NCBI RefSeq assembly: GCF_021049265.1
Contig: NZ_CP088018.1
Coordinates: forward strand, 2,170,001-2,234,000
Source: Ruania suaedae
Lineage (GTDB): Bacteria > Actinomycetota > Actinomycetes > Actinomycetales > Beutenbergiaceae
Direction: 5' to 3'
DNA: 64,000 nt
The notes below the pieces were generated by a model, which was not told where the DNA came from, did not search any database, and saw only the letters and a program-made list of their open reading frames with translations. This document shows positions 44,528 through 53,134 of the stretch, piece after piece. Numbering within the stretch: position 1 is the first letter of the stretch; each line of letters opens with the position of its first letter. Both the position numbers and the translations under genes were made by a program.

Positions 44528-45261
44528 CCGGCACCCTGCACTAGTACGAAGCCCAGCAACACCAAAGAGAAGACCGCAAACAACAATGGAAGGGAACTCA
44601 GCGCGTTCTGCCCCAGGCGCGCCCGGCGAACTCGAGACTTGTCTCGCCTCACATCCCAATGGTCCTGAGATTCTGGCCTCCTGCGGCGCGAACGGACGTA
44701 ATCCCATTCGGAATGGTTCTCCGACAGATCCAGTGCCAGCTGGTAGTCCCGTTGGAGTTCCTTAAGTCTTACCATGTCGCTAGGGCCACAATTGTTAACA
44801 GTCTCAATATCCGCTGAAATCTTCTGGATTGCTCGATAGCAGTAGAACAGGTCTTTGGACCGTGCCTGGTATCTCAGGGCGGCAACAATCAGCGAGAGCA
44901 CCAATGTCATCAATGAAAGGATCGTCGCGGCGAAGTCGATTCCAATACCCGAGGATGGCCGAGATGCATCGCCTTGCTGCAGCGCGAGAATCGACGCCGA
45001 TAGAGCGCTGGCGGAGGACACGGAAAGCGCAATCATCCACAGCGTACCCCGCATTTCAAGCTTTCCGGAGGCCCAAGCTCGACTCAAGTATGTCGTATCA
45101 GTTCGCTCTTCGAGTCGCTCTGCCCAGCGACGACCGGCGGCTGGCTCATTCCGATCGCGTGGCGTGCTCTCTTCTAGAGAATGGTCCGGCAGTCCCGGAG
45201 CGCCGAGCTTCTCGCTGGCGTCCTCGGCCAAGGCTGGCTCTCGCTGCGCTGATTCACTCAC
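44524..45261 (-). CDS. SLATT-like membrane effector
   Basis: A 245-residue membrane protein. A charged N-terminal region of ~70 residues precedes two transmembrane helices (LWMIALSVSSASALSASILA and FAATILSLMTLVLSLIVAAL, residues ~75-130). A helical cytoplasmic part follows, and then a last hydrophobic helix ends the chain (LPLLFAVFSLVLLGFVLVQ). This layout fits SLATT-domain proteins, predicted pore-forming or membrane-damaging effectors; one SLATT subfamily is known to sit beside reverse transcriptases. The GTG start at 45261 has AGG upstream. It is co-translated with the reverse transcriptase. A 294-base gap on the upstream side presumably holds the promoter. Confidence 0.8.
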   Translation of the reverse strand: MSESAQREPALAEDASEKLGAPGLPDHSLEESTPRDRNEPAAGRRWAERLEERTDTTYLSRAWASGKLEMRGTLWMIALSVSSASALSASILALQQGDASRPSSGIGIDFAATILSLMTLVLSLIVAALRYQARSKDLFYCYRAIQKISADIETVNNCGPSDMVRLKELQRDYQLALDLSENHSEWDYVRSRRRRPESQDHWDVRRDKSRVRRARLGQNALSSLPLLFAVFSLVLLGFVLVQGAG

Positions 45262-45555
45262 GATGACCTGCAGGAGTCCAACTCAATGGTCGTGACGGTG
45301 CGCGACGCATACGCGTGATCAGCCGAACTGAATAGGTCAGGTCCATGCCCAGCATGGTAGACCATCAGAGCACAGCGTTAAGGTTCATTCGAACAACTAC
45401 ACCGAAGCGATGCCCCAATGGGTCGCTCCGCGCACCAAGTTGCATGTTATAGCGTTCACAACAGGTGGTCAACCGTCCCGTCGTCGAGCGGTCCGCTCGG
45501 TCACGCGTTGTCGTCTGAAGGCCGCTTCGGGTGGAGCCGCTGATACCTAGCACCG
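45262..45555. other. Intergenic gap at the right edge of the island
   Basis: These 294 bases separate the SLATT gene start from the CitE-like stop. They contain a short hairpin (CCATGC-CCA-GCATGG, 45343-45357) and the palindrome GAGCGGTCCGCTC (45486-45498). No tRNA, attachment-site repeat or gene is recognised. Low G+C on the left gives way to high G+C near 45480, placing the island's edge here. Confidence 0.5.
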
Positions 45556-46362
45556 TTAGCGCAGAGTTCGCGTCGCCGCCCGAACCATCGCAGCGTCAAG
45601 AAAGGACCCATCTTGAAGAACCACCGTTCCTGATCCGTCGGTCTCGGCGGATCTGACGCGGTCGATGATCTCCTGCGCTCGTGCAATTTCGGCCTCGGTC
45701 GGCCGGAAGGCCTCTCGAATCACCGGCAGCTGCGCGGGATGAATCGCGGAGCGGCCCGCGAAGCCCAACGTCTTGCCCGCTGCGCAACTGCGCGCCAGGC
45801 CATCCATGTCTTTGACGTCGGCCCAGACGCTCATGTGTGGGGCCGGGAGTCCGGCCGCTGCGGCGGCAACGATCAACCGGGGGCGCACCCAGGCCAGTCC
45901 CGGCTCCCCCGCCTCGCCGGCGGCCAGGCCAAGTTCGGCACGCAGGTCGGCCTCGCCGAGGGTCACCGACGCGACACCCGCGCTGGCGATCTCGAAGGCT
46001 CGCTCGACGCCGATGGCTGTCTCGATGAGGGCGTGCACGGCACGACCGGGCAGTGCCTCCTGGATGGCGGCGATGTCGTCGGCGCTGTTGACCTTCGGTA
46101 GGCGGACGCCGATGGCTGGATCGAGATCCCGCACGGCGGCGAGGTCGTCCTCGTGCCAGGCCGAGCCTCGGGCGTTCACGCGCACCTGCACCGGCATGGG
46201 CAACTCGCCATCGAGCGCCCCGCTGAGCGACTCTCGCGCCAGTGCCTTGTGTGAGGGGGCGACGGCGTCTTCGAGGTCGACGATCACGCAGTCCGCGCGG
46301 GATGCGAGTGCCTTGGCGACTCGGTCCGGCCGGTCGCCGGGGACGTAGAGCGAGGTCAGCAT
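45556..46362 (-). CDS. HpcH/HpaI-CitE-type CoA-ester lyase
   Basis: A 268-residue (beta/alpha)8-barrel protein of the citrate lyase beta-subunit family. VDLEDAVAPSHK, VRVNARGSAWHEDDL, LIETAIGV, GEADLRAELG and GFAGRSAIHPAQ hold the CoA-binding Arg and the metal-binding Glu/Asp expected in CitE/malyl-CoA-lyase-like enzymes. It probably cleaves a 3-hydroxyacyl-CoA to acetyl-CoA or a related acyl-CoA plus an oxoacid. Its start overlaps the CoA-transferase gene by seven bases, so it likely acts on that enzyme's product. It is the last gene of the long LacI-headed operon; without citrate lyase alpha and gamma genes it is not classical citrate lyase. Confidence 0.88.
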   Translation of the reverse strand: MLTSLYVPGDRPDRVAKALASRADCVIVDLEDAVAPSHKALARESLSGALDGELPMPVQVRVNARGSAWHEDDLAAVRDLDPAIGVRLPKVNSADDIAAIQEALPGRAVHALIETAIGVERAFEIASAGVASVTLGEADLRAELGLAAGEAGEPGLAWVRPRLIVAAAAAGLPAPHMSVWADVKDMDGLARSCAAGKTLGFAGRSAIHPAQLPVIREAFRPTEAEIARAQEIIDRVRSAETDGSGTVVLQDGSFLDAAMVRAATRTLR

Positions 46363-47540
46363 GCGCCCGCCTCCCGCATATCTGAGATCTCCGGCTCCGA
46401 GAAGCCCAGTTCCTCCAGCAGCGCCTCTGTGTCAGCGCCCGGCGCGCGCCCGGTCCAGGCGATGCGCGAGTCCGCCCCCGACATCCGAAACAATGGCCCT
46501 TGCATCTTCATCTGGCCCAGTACCGGGTCTTCGATGCCGTGGATGGTCCCGAGCTCCTGGAAGTGCGGGTCGGCGATGATGTCGCCGGCGTCGTAGATCG
46601 GCGCGACCGCGGCGTGCACCCGCTCGAACTCGGCCACCACCTCATCGCGGGAGCGTTCGGCGATCCACGCCCCGACGGCCTCGTCCAGCTCGTCGGCGTG
46701 CTGGGCGCGACCGGCGCCGGTGGCGAACCAGTCTTCCCGCGTCACTTCGGGCCGGCCGACCAGCTCCATCACCCGTTCGGCGATCGACTGCGCACTCGTG
46801 CTCACCGCCACCCACTTGGCATCCGCGGTCAAGTAGGCGTTCCGAGGTGCGTTATTGGCCGATCGGTTGCCGGTCCGCGGCTGCACCGTGCCGAGCTGGT
46901 CCCAGCGGGTGATCTGCGGGCCCAGCATCGCCAGGATCGGCTCGATGATCGCGATGTCGAGCTCCTGCCCCGTACCGACACGGGCTCGATGGTGCAGCGC
47001 CGTCATCACCGCATAGGCAGTTGTCAGCGAGGCGATCCCGTCCGCCAGGCCGAACGGCGGCAGCGTGGGCGGCCCGTCGGGCTCGCCGGTCATCGCCGCG
47101 AAGCCACTCATTGCCTCCGCGAGCGTCCCGAAACCTGGACGAGACCTGTATGGCCCCTTCTGCCCGAACCCGGTCACTCGCGCGAGCACCAGGCCTGGGT
47201 TCTTTGCAGAGAGCTGGTCATACCCCAGCCCCCACTTCTCCAGGGTGCCGGGGCGGAAGTTCTCGATCACCACATCCGCCCGCTCGGCCAGGCGCAGGAA
47301 CGCCTCCACCCCTCCGGCAGTGTGCAGATCGAGCGTCACCGTCTCCTTGTTGCGGCCCAGGGTCTTCCACCACAGGTTCTCCCCGTCCTTGGCCGGGCCG
47401 TGCCCGCGCGAGGGGTCCGGGCGCTGCGGGTGCTCGACCTTGATGACGCGGGCGCCCATGTCGCCGAGGTGCATCGCTGCCATCGGGCCGGCGAACAGTG
47501 TGGAGGCGTCCACCACCAGCAGGTCATCCAGCGGACTCAT
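46356..47540 (-). CDS. CaiB/BaiF family (class III) CoA-transferase
   Basis: A 394-residue class III CoA-transferase. The start DLLVVDASTLFAGPMAAMHL, the KVEHPQRPDPSRG loop, VIENFRPGTLEKWGL and RVTGFGQKGPY are typical. The expected catalytic aspartate is Asp167 in GLADGIASL, close to Asp169 of formyl-CoA transferase. The start at 47540 has GAGGAT upstream; an in-frame start at 47558 would overlap the previous gene. It moves CoA between carboxylic acids, and the adjoining CitE-like lyase could split the resulting CoA ester. Their presence at the end of a sugar/ADP-ribosylglycohydrolase operon suggests that the imported compound carries an acid part. Confidence 0.9.
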   Translation of the reverse strand: MSPLDDLLVVDASTLFAGPMAAMHLGDMGARVIKVEHPQRPDPSRGHGPAKDGENLWWKTLGRNKETVTLDLHTAGGVEAFLRLAERADVVIENFRPGTLEKWGLGYDQLSAKNPGLVLARVTGFGQKGPYRSRPGFGTLAEAMSGFAAMTGEPDGPPTLPPFGLADGIASLTTAYAVMTALHHRARVGTGQELDIAIIEPILAMLGPQITRWDQLGTVQPRTGNRSANNAPRNAYLTADAKWVAVSTSAQSIAERVMELVGRPEVTREDWFATGAGRAQHADELDEAVGAWIAERSRDEVVAEFERVHAAVAPIYDAGDIIADPHFQELGTIHGIEDPVLGQMKMQGPLFRMSGADSRIAWTGRAPGADTEALLEELGFSEPEISDMREAGAC

Positions 47541-47545
47541 AATCC

Positions 47546-49507
47546 TCAGTTCTCCCAATAGACGCGGAAGCCAATCGAGGGGGAAGCGTCCACGCCCATG
47601 CCGGGCAGCAGGAACTTCAGCGCGAACTCCGGGGACTGCACTCCCCCGTCGACGTACCAGTCCGAGCCCTCACTCTTATGGTCGGCGCCGCCCTTGAGCA
47701 TCACGAACCGGGTGCGACCATCCGAGTGCTCCGACTCGGTCCAATTCCACACCGCAGGGGTGCGGCGCTCGAACCCGTACCGGGTCGCGGCCAGCTGCCA
47801 CTCGTCTTCGGTGGGCAACCGTCCACCGGCCCAGGCCGCGAACTGGCGAGCACGGGCGAAGGTGACGCCCGTCGCCGGGCGGTCAGCATCAGCCGCATCG
47901 ACGTGAGCATCCGATGCCTCGCCAATGGCCGCTAGGAACTGGGCGTACTCGGCCGCCGAGACCTCTCGGGAGGCGACCCGGACGCCGTCGGCAATCGTGA
48001 CGGCGCGCTCGAGGGTGCGCTGGTCGTGCAGGCGCGGCGGGAGTGGCTTCCACTCCTCCACGTAAGGGGCGCCGTCGTACATGCCGGTCTCACGCTGGCG
48101 ATACCGCACGGTCAGCACCCGCTCCCCCGCGGGCACCGGCACCGCCCCGGACCGCCACGCCGAGACCAGCTCAGCCCCCGCCGTCGGGCCGGACCACTCG
48201 GGCGCGGCCAGGCGCACCGCACGACGGTGTGGGAAGGAGGAGTCGCGCACGGGCGGCTCCAGCTCCAGGTCGGCCACGCCGAGGGGCAGGGCTGCGCCGT
48301 CGGCAATGTGCACCATGGCGGCCACGCCCTGGGCGGGCACGATCACCTCGGCCTCGCCGTGCTGGAGCGGGCCGTCGAAGGTGACCCACGTGCCCGGGCC
48401 GGCGGTGTAGGTGACGTCTTCGCTGCTGGTGTTGACCAGCGCATACAGCGTCACGCCGTCGAGCTCGAAGGTCGAGGCGAACACCGGCGGCTCGCACACC
48501 GCCAGCGGCGTCCACTCGCCCTCGGTGAGCCAACGGTGCATCGCGCGCTGCACCGGCAGCATCCGGCGCAACATGGCCGCATCGCGCGCGTTCCACCCCA
48601 CCCAGACGCCGAAGACGACCTCCCAGACCATCACGCCGACGCCGTTCAGCCACGCCGACCGCAGCTCGGCGGCATGGTCGCGATTCCAGCGGCGGATGTG
48701 GTGCTGCATGTGCCGGCGCTCGAACCAGCGCGCCCGCAGCACCCCGGGGATCTCGGAGTCGGCGAACCACTGCGCCCAGGAGAGGGCGTGGTCGGCGACC
48801 CGCTCGGTCACCAGCTTCGACTCCCCCTCCAGGCCGATGCCCGGGCGCGCCGCCTCCATCGCGGCCACGAACTCCGGATCGGCCTTCTTCAGGGTGTCGA
48901 GGAAGACACCGTCGGCGTTCAGGTGGCGGACCACCGTGGCCAGATCCTCGGCGTCGGTGTTGCCGGCGCGGCGGGTGCCGGTGTCCCACGGGTTGTAGTC
49001 GACGAACACCGCGACGCCATGCTCATGCAGGGTGGCGGCGGCCTCGGCCAGGCCGGGGACGTCGTAGAAGTCCCACTGGTTGCGCTCGTCGATGCCGATG
49101 ATCGGGTAGGCGTGCCAGAGCACCACGCCGTCGAGGCCGCCGAAGCGCTGCTGGGCGTCGGCGAGGAACCTCTCCGGGGTGAAGGCCTGGGCGTCGAAGT
49201 CGAAGAACAGCTCATCCCACAGCCAGGTCTGGGCCACGGTGAAGCAACGGTTGGCCCACTGGGCCTCCGGGGCGTCGTAGCGGGTAGGCGTGCCGTACCG
49301 GGCGAGAGCATCCTCGCGCCAGGCGTGGAGCTGGCTGCGCCACTGCTCGAGCGTGGCCTGGTCGGGTGGGTTCGCCTGGGTGCCGGGGGCGGCGAGGATC
49401 TTCGCCTCGTCGAGAGCCTCGGCGTGGCCGGTGGCGTCCTCCTCGAGCGGGACCTCGGTGGGCAGGTCGAGGGGGCGGGGAACCAGCGGGTCGAATCCGC
49501 CACTCAT
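47546..49507 (-). CDS. Glycosidase-like protein fused to a sulfatase-modifying-factor-like domain
   Basis: A 653-residue two-part protein. Residues ~70-400 look like a (beta/alpha)8 glycosidase-type barrel: LDGVVLWHAYPIIG, VAVFVDYNPWDTGT, HLNADGVFLDTL and GLEGESKL carry acidic residues at strand ends, though I cannot name the GH family. Residues ~510-653 match the formylglycine-generating-enzyme fold (REVSAAEYAQFLAAIGE, FAAWAGGRLPTEDEWQLAAT, NWTESEH, SIGFRV). The cysteines that form the active site of true FGEs are absent, so this part is more likely a binding or structural module. It overlaps the PfkB gene by four bases. Probable role: intracellular processing of the imported glycoside. Confidence 0.8.
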   Translation of the reverse strand: MSGGFDPLVPRPLDLPTEVPLEEDATGHAEALDEAKILAAPGTQANPPDQATLEQWRSQLHAWREDALARYGTPTRYDAPEAQWANRCFTVAQTWLWDELFFDFDAQAFTPERFLADAQQRFGGLDGVVLWHAYPIIGIDERNQWDFYDVPGLAEAAATLHEHGVAVFVDYNPWDTGTRRAGNTDAEDLATVVRHLNADGVFLDTLKKADPEFVAAMEAARPGIGLEGESKLVTERVADHALSWAQWFADSEIPGVLRARWFERRHMQHHIRRWNRDHAAELRSAWLNGVGVMVWEVVFGVWVGWNARDAAMLRRMLPVQRAMHRWLTEGEWTPLAVCEPPVFASTFELDGVTLYALVNTSSEDVTYTAGPGTWVTFDGPLQHGEAEVIVPAQGVAAMVHIADGAALPLGVADLELEPPVRDSSFPHRRAVRLAAPEWSGPTAGAELVSAWRSGAVPVPAGERVLTVRYRQRETGMYDGAPYVEEWKPLPPRLHDQRTLERAVTIADGVRVASREVSAAEYAQFLAAIGEASDAHVDAADADRPATGVTFARARQFAAWAGGRLPTEDEWQLAATRYGFERRTPAVWNWTESEHSDGRTRFVMLKGGADHKSEGSDWYVDGGVQSPEFALKFLLPGMGVDASPSIGFRVYWEN

Positions 49508-50427
49508 ACGGTCTCCTTCTCGGCGGCGAGCAGGGCCGCCACCTCGTCGGTGGTGGGCACGGCGTCCATCGCGCCCGCTCGGGTCACCGCGAGCGCCGCC
49601 GCGGCGGCCGCAGTGCGGGCCGCGCGGGCAAGGGCGTCGGCGGTCAGGTCGCTCAGGTGGGCGGCGAGCACGCCGCAGAAGGTGTCGCCGGCGCCGGTGG
49701 TGTCCACCGCCGTCACCGGGAAGGCCGGCACCTGCCGGCGATCCTCCCCGACGGCGACCAGCACCCCCTGGCCACCGAGCGTCACCACCACTGCGGGCAC
49801 CTGGGCGGTGAGGCGGGTGATCGCCTCTTCGGTCTGCTCGGTGCCGGCGATGTCGGCCAGCTCGTGCTCGTTGACCACCAGCACGTCGGTGACGGCGAGG
49901 ACCGCGCGGGCGGTCTCGGGGTCGGCGAGTGGGGCGGATGGGGCGGCGTTGAGGACCAGGATCGCTTCCGGGCTGCGGCTGGCGGCGACGTCCAGCACCA
50001 GGGGCACCGGCACCTCCAGCTGGGCGACGACGACGCGGGCGGCGGCCACGGCCTCGCGCTGGGTGTCGGTGAGACTCTCGCGGGCGCCGTTGGCGCCGGG
50101 GGCCACGACGATGGCGTTCTCGCCGGCCTCGTCCACGGTGATCAGGGCGGTGCCGGAGGGGCCGGGCACGGTGATCAGGGCGTGGGTGTCGACGCCGTCG
50201 GCCTCCAGGCGGGTGCGCAGCACGCCGCCCTCGGGGTCCTCGCCCACGGCTCCGACGAAGGTGACCTCGGCGCCGCCGGCGCGCGCGGCGGCCACGGCCT
50301 GGTTGGCGCCCTTGCCGCCGCCGCCGCGGACCAGGTCGGTGCCCAGCACGGTCTCGCCCGGGCGCGGGATCCGGGGCACGCGGGCCACGACGTCGGTGTT
50401 GACGCTGCCCACCACGGCGATGGTCAT
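49504..50427 (-). CDS. PfkB-family sugar kinase (ribokinase-like)
   Basis: A 307-residue kinase of ribokinase size. The first signature is GGGGKGANQAVAAARAGG (residues ~38-56), binding the sugar; the second is VDTTGAGDTFCGVLA (residues ~245-260), with the catalytic Asp and anion hole. The start MTIAVVGSVNTDVVA is typical of RbsK. ATG 50427 overlaps the stop of the ADP-ribosylglycohydrolase gene by four bases. If the paired hydrolases release ribose or a related pentose, this enzyme would phosphorylate it. The substrate is inferred from context. Confidence 0.9.
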   Translation of the reverse strand: MTIAVVGSVNTDVVARVPRIPRPGETVLGTDLVRGGGGKGANQAVAAARAGGAEVTFVGAVGEDPEGGVLRTRLEADGVDTHALITVPGPSGTALITVDEAGENAIVVAPGANGARESLTDTQREAVAAARVVVAQLEVPVPLVLDVAASRSPEAILVLNAAPSAPLADPETARAVLAVTDVLVVNEHELADIAGTEQTEEAITRLTAQVPAVVVTLGGQGVLVAVGEDRRQVPAFPVTAVDTTGAGDTFCGVLAAHLSDLTADALARAARTAAAAAALAVTRAGAMDAVPTTDEVAALLAAEKETV

Positions 50428-51803
50428 CGCTGCACCTGCAGGGTGCGGGTGGCGAGGTGGTCGAGGTCGTGGGTCTGCGGGCCGGGCAGGGAGGTGTGCA
50501 GGCGCCCGTGCAGCGGGTCGGTCCAGGCCGGGTCGAGACCGGACTTGCCGGTCAGGGCTCCGAGCACGGAGCCGACGGTGGCGCCGGCGGAGTCGGTGTC
50601 CCAGCCGGCGGTGACGGCGAGGGCGATACCGCGGGCGTGGTCGCCGTTCGAGGCGGCCACGGCCATCGCGATCAGGGCGGCGTTGTTGAGCGTGTGCACC
50701 CAGTGCAGGTGGCCGTACTGGGCGTGCAGGGCGTCGATCGCCTCGTCGTCCTCGAGGCGCCCCTCGCGCAGGTCTTCGCCGGCGGTGCGGCCGGAGCGGA
50801 CGGCCTCGAGCAGCCGGGAGGCCGGGGGAAGCACCGACTCGGCGGCATCGAGCACCTCGTCCACGGACTCGGCCACCAGCGAGGCCGAGCATAGGGCGGC
50901 GGCCCACATGGCGCCGTAGATGCCGTTGCGGGTGTGGCTCAGGCGCGCGTCCACCCAGGCGAGCTTGGCGGCGGCGAGCACGTCACCGGGGCGGGCCCAG
51001 CCGTAGACGTCAGCCCGGATGAGCGCACCGATCCACTCCCGGAACGGGTTCAGATGCGTCGCGGTCTCGCACGCCCCGGTCTCGGTGATCGCCCGGGCGT
51101 CGAGCAAGTTGCGGTAGGCGGCCCGCTCGGCGGTGAACACGCGCCCACCGGGCAGGTTCGCCAGCCACGCCTGGGCGACGTCCGAGGTGGTCAGCGCGTC
51201 CCCGTGGGTCTCGAAGAGGTCCAGGGCGAGGAGCGGGAAGTTGAGGTCGTCGTCCTCGGGCATGCCGTTGATGTTCTCCACCAGGGAGGTGGGCGCCGAG
51301 CGGCGGTTCCACGGCCACCGGGCGGCCACGTCCTCCGGCAATCCCTGCGCGGTGAAGTAGTTGCGGATGGGCCAGTTGCCGGTGGCCCGAGCGATCTTCT
51401 CGATCCCCTCGCGGGGGATCTTCTCCACCGGCTTGCCGAGCAGGCAGCCGACCGAGCGGCCCCACCAGGCGCCGGCGACCCGGTCCAGGTCGGCCGCCAC
51501 CGACTGGCCCGGCGCGGCGGGGGTGGCGGGGATCTGGGCGGTGATGTCAGCCCAGTCATTCGGTTCGGCCGGGTCGGTGGTGTCCACCTCGGCGAGCTGG
51601 GCGAGCACCTGGCGAGCGACCAGCCGCAGCTGCGGGTCCGCCGCCTGCGCGCTCGCCCCGGAGCGCTCCGGCTGCAGCGATCCCCCGGCGGCCTGCCACT
51701 GGCGAGCCACCGATTCAAGGGTCAATTCTTCGGCCCCTTGTTCGGCCAGTGCCACCAGCTCATGGGCCACGAGGTCCTCGGGCTGGGCCCAGGTCAGTCT
51801 CAC
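50424..51803 (-). CDS. ADP-ribosylglycohydrolase-family protein (larger copy)
   Basis: A 459-residue member of the DraG/ARH fold. GAWWGRSVGCLLGKPVEKI opens the domain near residue ~105, PEDDDLNFPLLALDLFE gives one metal-binding acidic cluster, and AGWDTDSAGATVGSVLG near residue ~400 the second. It has an unassigned ~100-residue N-terminal extension. The GTG start at 51803 overlaps the stop of the shorter paralogue (GTGA). Family members cleave N- or O-glycosidic bonds of ADP-ribose, but in sugar operons they probably split ribosyl-type small molecules instead. No signal peptide is visible; it acts in the cytoplasm. Confidence 0.88.
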   Translation of the reverse strand: MRLTWAQPEDLVAHELVALAEQGAEELTLESVARQWQAAGGSLQPERSGASAQAADPQLRLVARQVLAQLAEVDTTDPAEPNDWADITAQIPATPAAPGQSVAADLDRVAGAWWGRSVGCLLGKPVEKIPREGIEKIARATGNWPIRNYFTAQGLPEDVAARWPWNRRSAPTSLVENINGMPEDDDLNFPLLALDLFETHGDALTTSDVAQAWLANLPGGRVFTAERAAYRNLLDARAITETGACETATHLNPFREWIGALIRADVYGWARPGDVLAAAKLAWVDARLSHTRNGIYGAMWAAALCSASLVAESVDEVLDAAESVLPPASRLLEAVRSGRTAGEDLREGRLEDDEAIDALHAQYGHLHWVHTLNNAALIAMAVAASNGDHARGIALAVTAGWDTDSAGATVGSVLGALTGKSGLDPAWTDPLHGRLHTSLPGPQTHDLDHLATRTLQVQR

Positions 51804-52963
51804 GCCGATTCCTCCAGCATCGCGCTCAGGGCCTCGGTGCGCTGCCGGGCCCGGCGGGCGTCGTCGGCGGCGATGGCGCGCACGCTGGCGGCCATCGAGG
51901 CGATCACGGTGTCCAGATCCAGTCTGCTCGCCGTGGTCACCTCCCGCACCCACTCGGCCGGGATCTGCGAGCCCAGCGCCCCGCAGATGGCGCCGGCCAT
52001 GGTGGCGATCGAGTCGGCGTCGCGGCCGTAGTTCACCGCATCCAGGATCGACCCGCGCGCGTCGCCGTCGTGGGCGACCACCAGCCCGAGCGCCACCGGC
52101 AGCTCCTCGATCGACTTCGTGCGCGAGGGCAGCCGGGCATCCATCGCCGGCTGGCGGTAGGTCTCCCCCACCGTGTCGAAGGGGGCGACGGCGGCCCGCA
52201 GCACCCGGTTCAGCTCACGTGCGTCATGACTCGCCAGCCCACCGGCGGCCTGGAACGCCGCCACGGCCTCGAGCACCGCGTCGATCGCCGCCCGGGTGCC
52301 GTCATGGGCCAGGTCACGGGCCTCGGCAACCGCACGCTCCGCCGTCGTGCCGGGAACGAGGGCAGCCGCGACCGCGGCGGCGAAGACGCCGGCGGCCTCC
52401 CGGCCGTAGGAGACCTGGTGAGCCCCGGCCAGGTCGATCGCCTCCGCATAGGCACCTGCGGCGTCGCCGGCGTTCACCAGGCCGACAGGCGCCATGTACA
52501 TGGTGGCGCCGCAGTTGACGATGTTGCCCACGCCGGCCTCGCGCGGATCGGCGTGGCCGTAGTGGAGCTTGGCCACCAGGTGCTTCTCGGCGAGGAAGAC
52601 CCGCTGCAGGATGAGCGCCTCGTCCTCCAGCTCGGGCACCCACCGGCGCTCGCCCAGCATCAGCGGCACCAGATCGGAGGCCATGTGATAGGCGTCCAGG
52701 TGGGTGTGGTGAGTGGCGTAGACCTCGATGAGGGCGTGCGTCATCAAGGTGTCATCGGTGACGTGCCCATCGCCCTTGTGATACGGCGCGATCGGCCTGG
52801 CGGTGCGCCAGTCCGGCAGGAACGGGCCGACGATGCCGGTGACCCGACCGCCGTGGCGCTCCTCGATCTGCTCGGGGGTCCAGCCCTCGGTGGCTCCGCC
52901 GAGCGCATCACCGACAGCGGCTCCGGCGAGTACGCCTGCCACTCGGTCTTCCAGCCAGCTCAC
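51800..52963 (-). CDS. ADP-ribosylglycohydrolase-family protein (shorter copy)
   Basis: A 387-residue DraG-like enzyme. It opens with DRVAGVLAGAAVGDALGGAT, has the metal-binding TDDTLMTHALIE around residue 66, and NYGRDADSIATMAGAICGAL near residue 310, the typical pair of acidic metal sites. The start is GTG 52963 with GGAG at good spacing; the longer frame to 53041 has no fitting start. It follows the binding-protein gene after a strong hairpin and is coupled to the larger paralogue. Two different ADP-ribosylglycohydrolase-like enzymes in one operon suggest stepwise cleavage or two related substrates. Confidence 0.88.
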   Translation of the reverse strand: MSWLEDRVAGVLAGAAVGDALGGATEGWTPEQIEERHGGRVTGIVGPFLPDWRTARPIAPYHKGDGHVTDDTLMTHALIEVYATHHTHLDAYHMASDLVPLMLGERRWVPELEDEALILQRVFLAEKHLVAKLHYGHADPREAGVGNIVNCGATMYMAPVGLVNAGDAAGAYAEAIDLAGAHQVSYGREAAGVFAAAVAAALVPGTTAERAVAEARDLAHDGTRAAIDAVLEAVAAFQAAGGLASHDARELNRVLRAAVAPFDTVGETYRQPAMDARLPSRTKSIEELPVALGLVVAHDGDARGSILDAVNYGRDADSIATMAGAICGALGSQIPAEWVREVTTASRLDLDTVIASMAASVRAIAADDARRARQRTEALSAMLEESA

Positions 52964-53095
52964 GTGGGTTCTCCATTCGATGGTTCTCGGGTTGCCCCGA
53001 TCTGTCACCTCGTTCGGGTCGCAGGCGACAGATTGCGGCAACGCGGCGTGCGGGGCGGGCCTGCGGGTGGGGCAGGCCGCGGGTGCATCGGTGGT

Positions 53096-53129
53096 GCCGC
53101 GGCGCCCGGGAACCCCCGAGCGCCGCGGC
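53096..53129 (-). promoter_or_regulatory. G+C-rich hairpin after the binding-protein gene
   Basis: GCCGCGGCGC and GCGCCGCGGC are perfect 10-base arms around a 14-base loop. It begins five bases past the binding-protein stop in transcript direction and precedes the ADP-ribosylglycohydrolase genes. As in the operon at 2484-6808, it probably raises binding-protein mRNA over downstream genes. No T-tract follows. Confidence 0.55.
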
Positions 53130-53134
53130 GCGGC

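Noticed and set aside
43151-45261. Retron (RT with msr-msd RNA)
   Set aside because: No msr/msd-like inverted repeats upstream, and the partner is a SLATT-like membrane protein; the RT class is left open.
45262-45555. tRNA gene or att site at the island's right edge
   Set aside because: No cloverleaf or TTCGAATC-type T arm with acceptor pairing was found, and no matching repeat was seen near the left edge.
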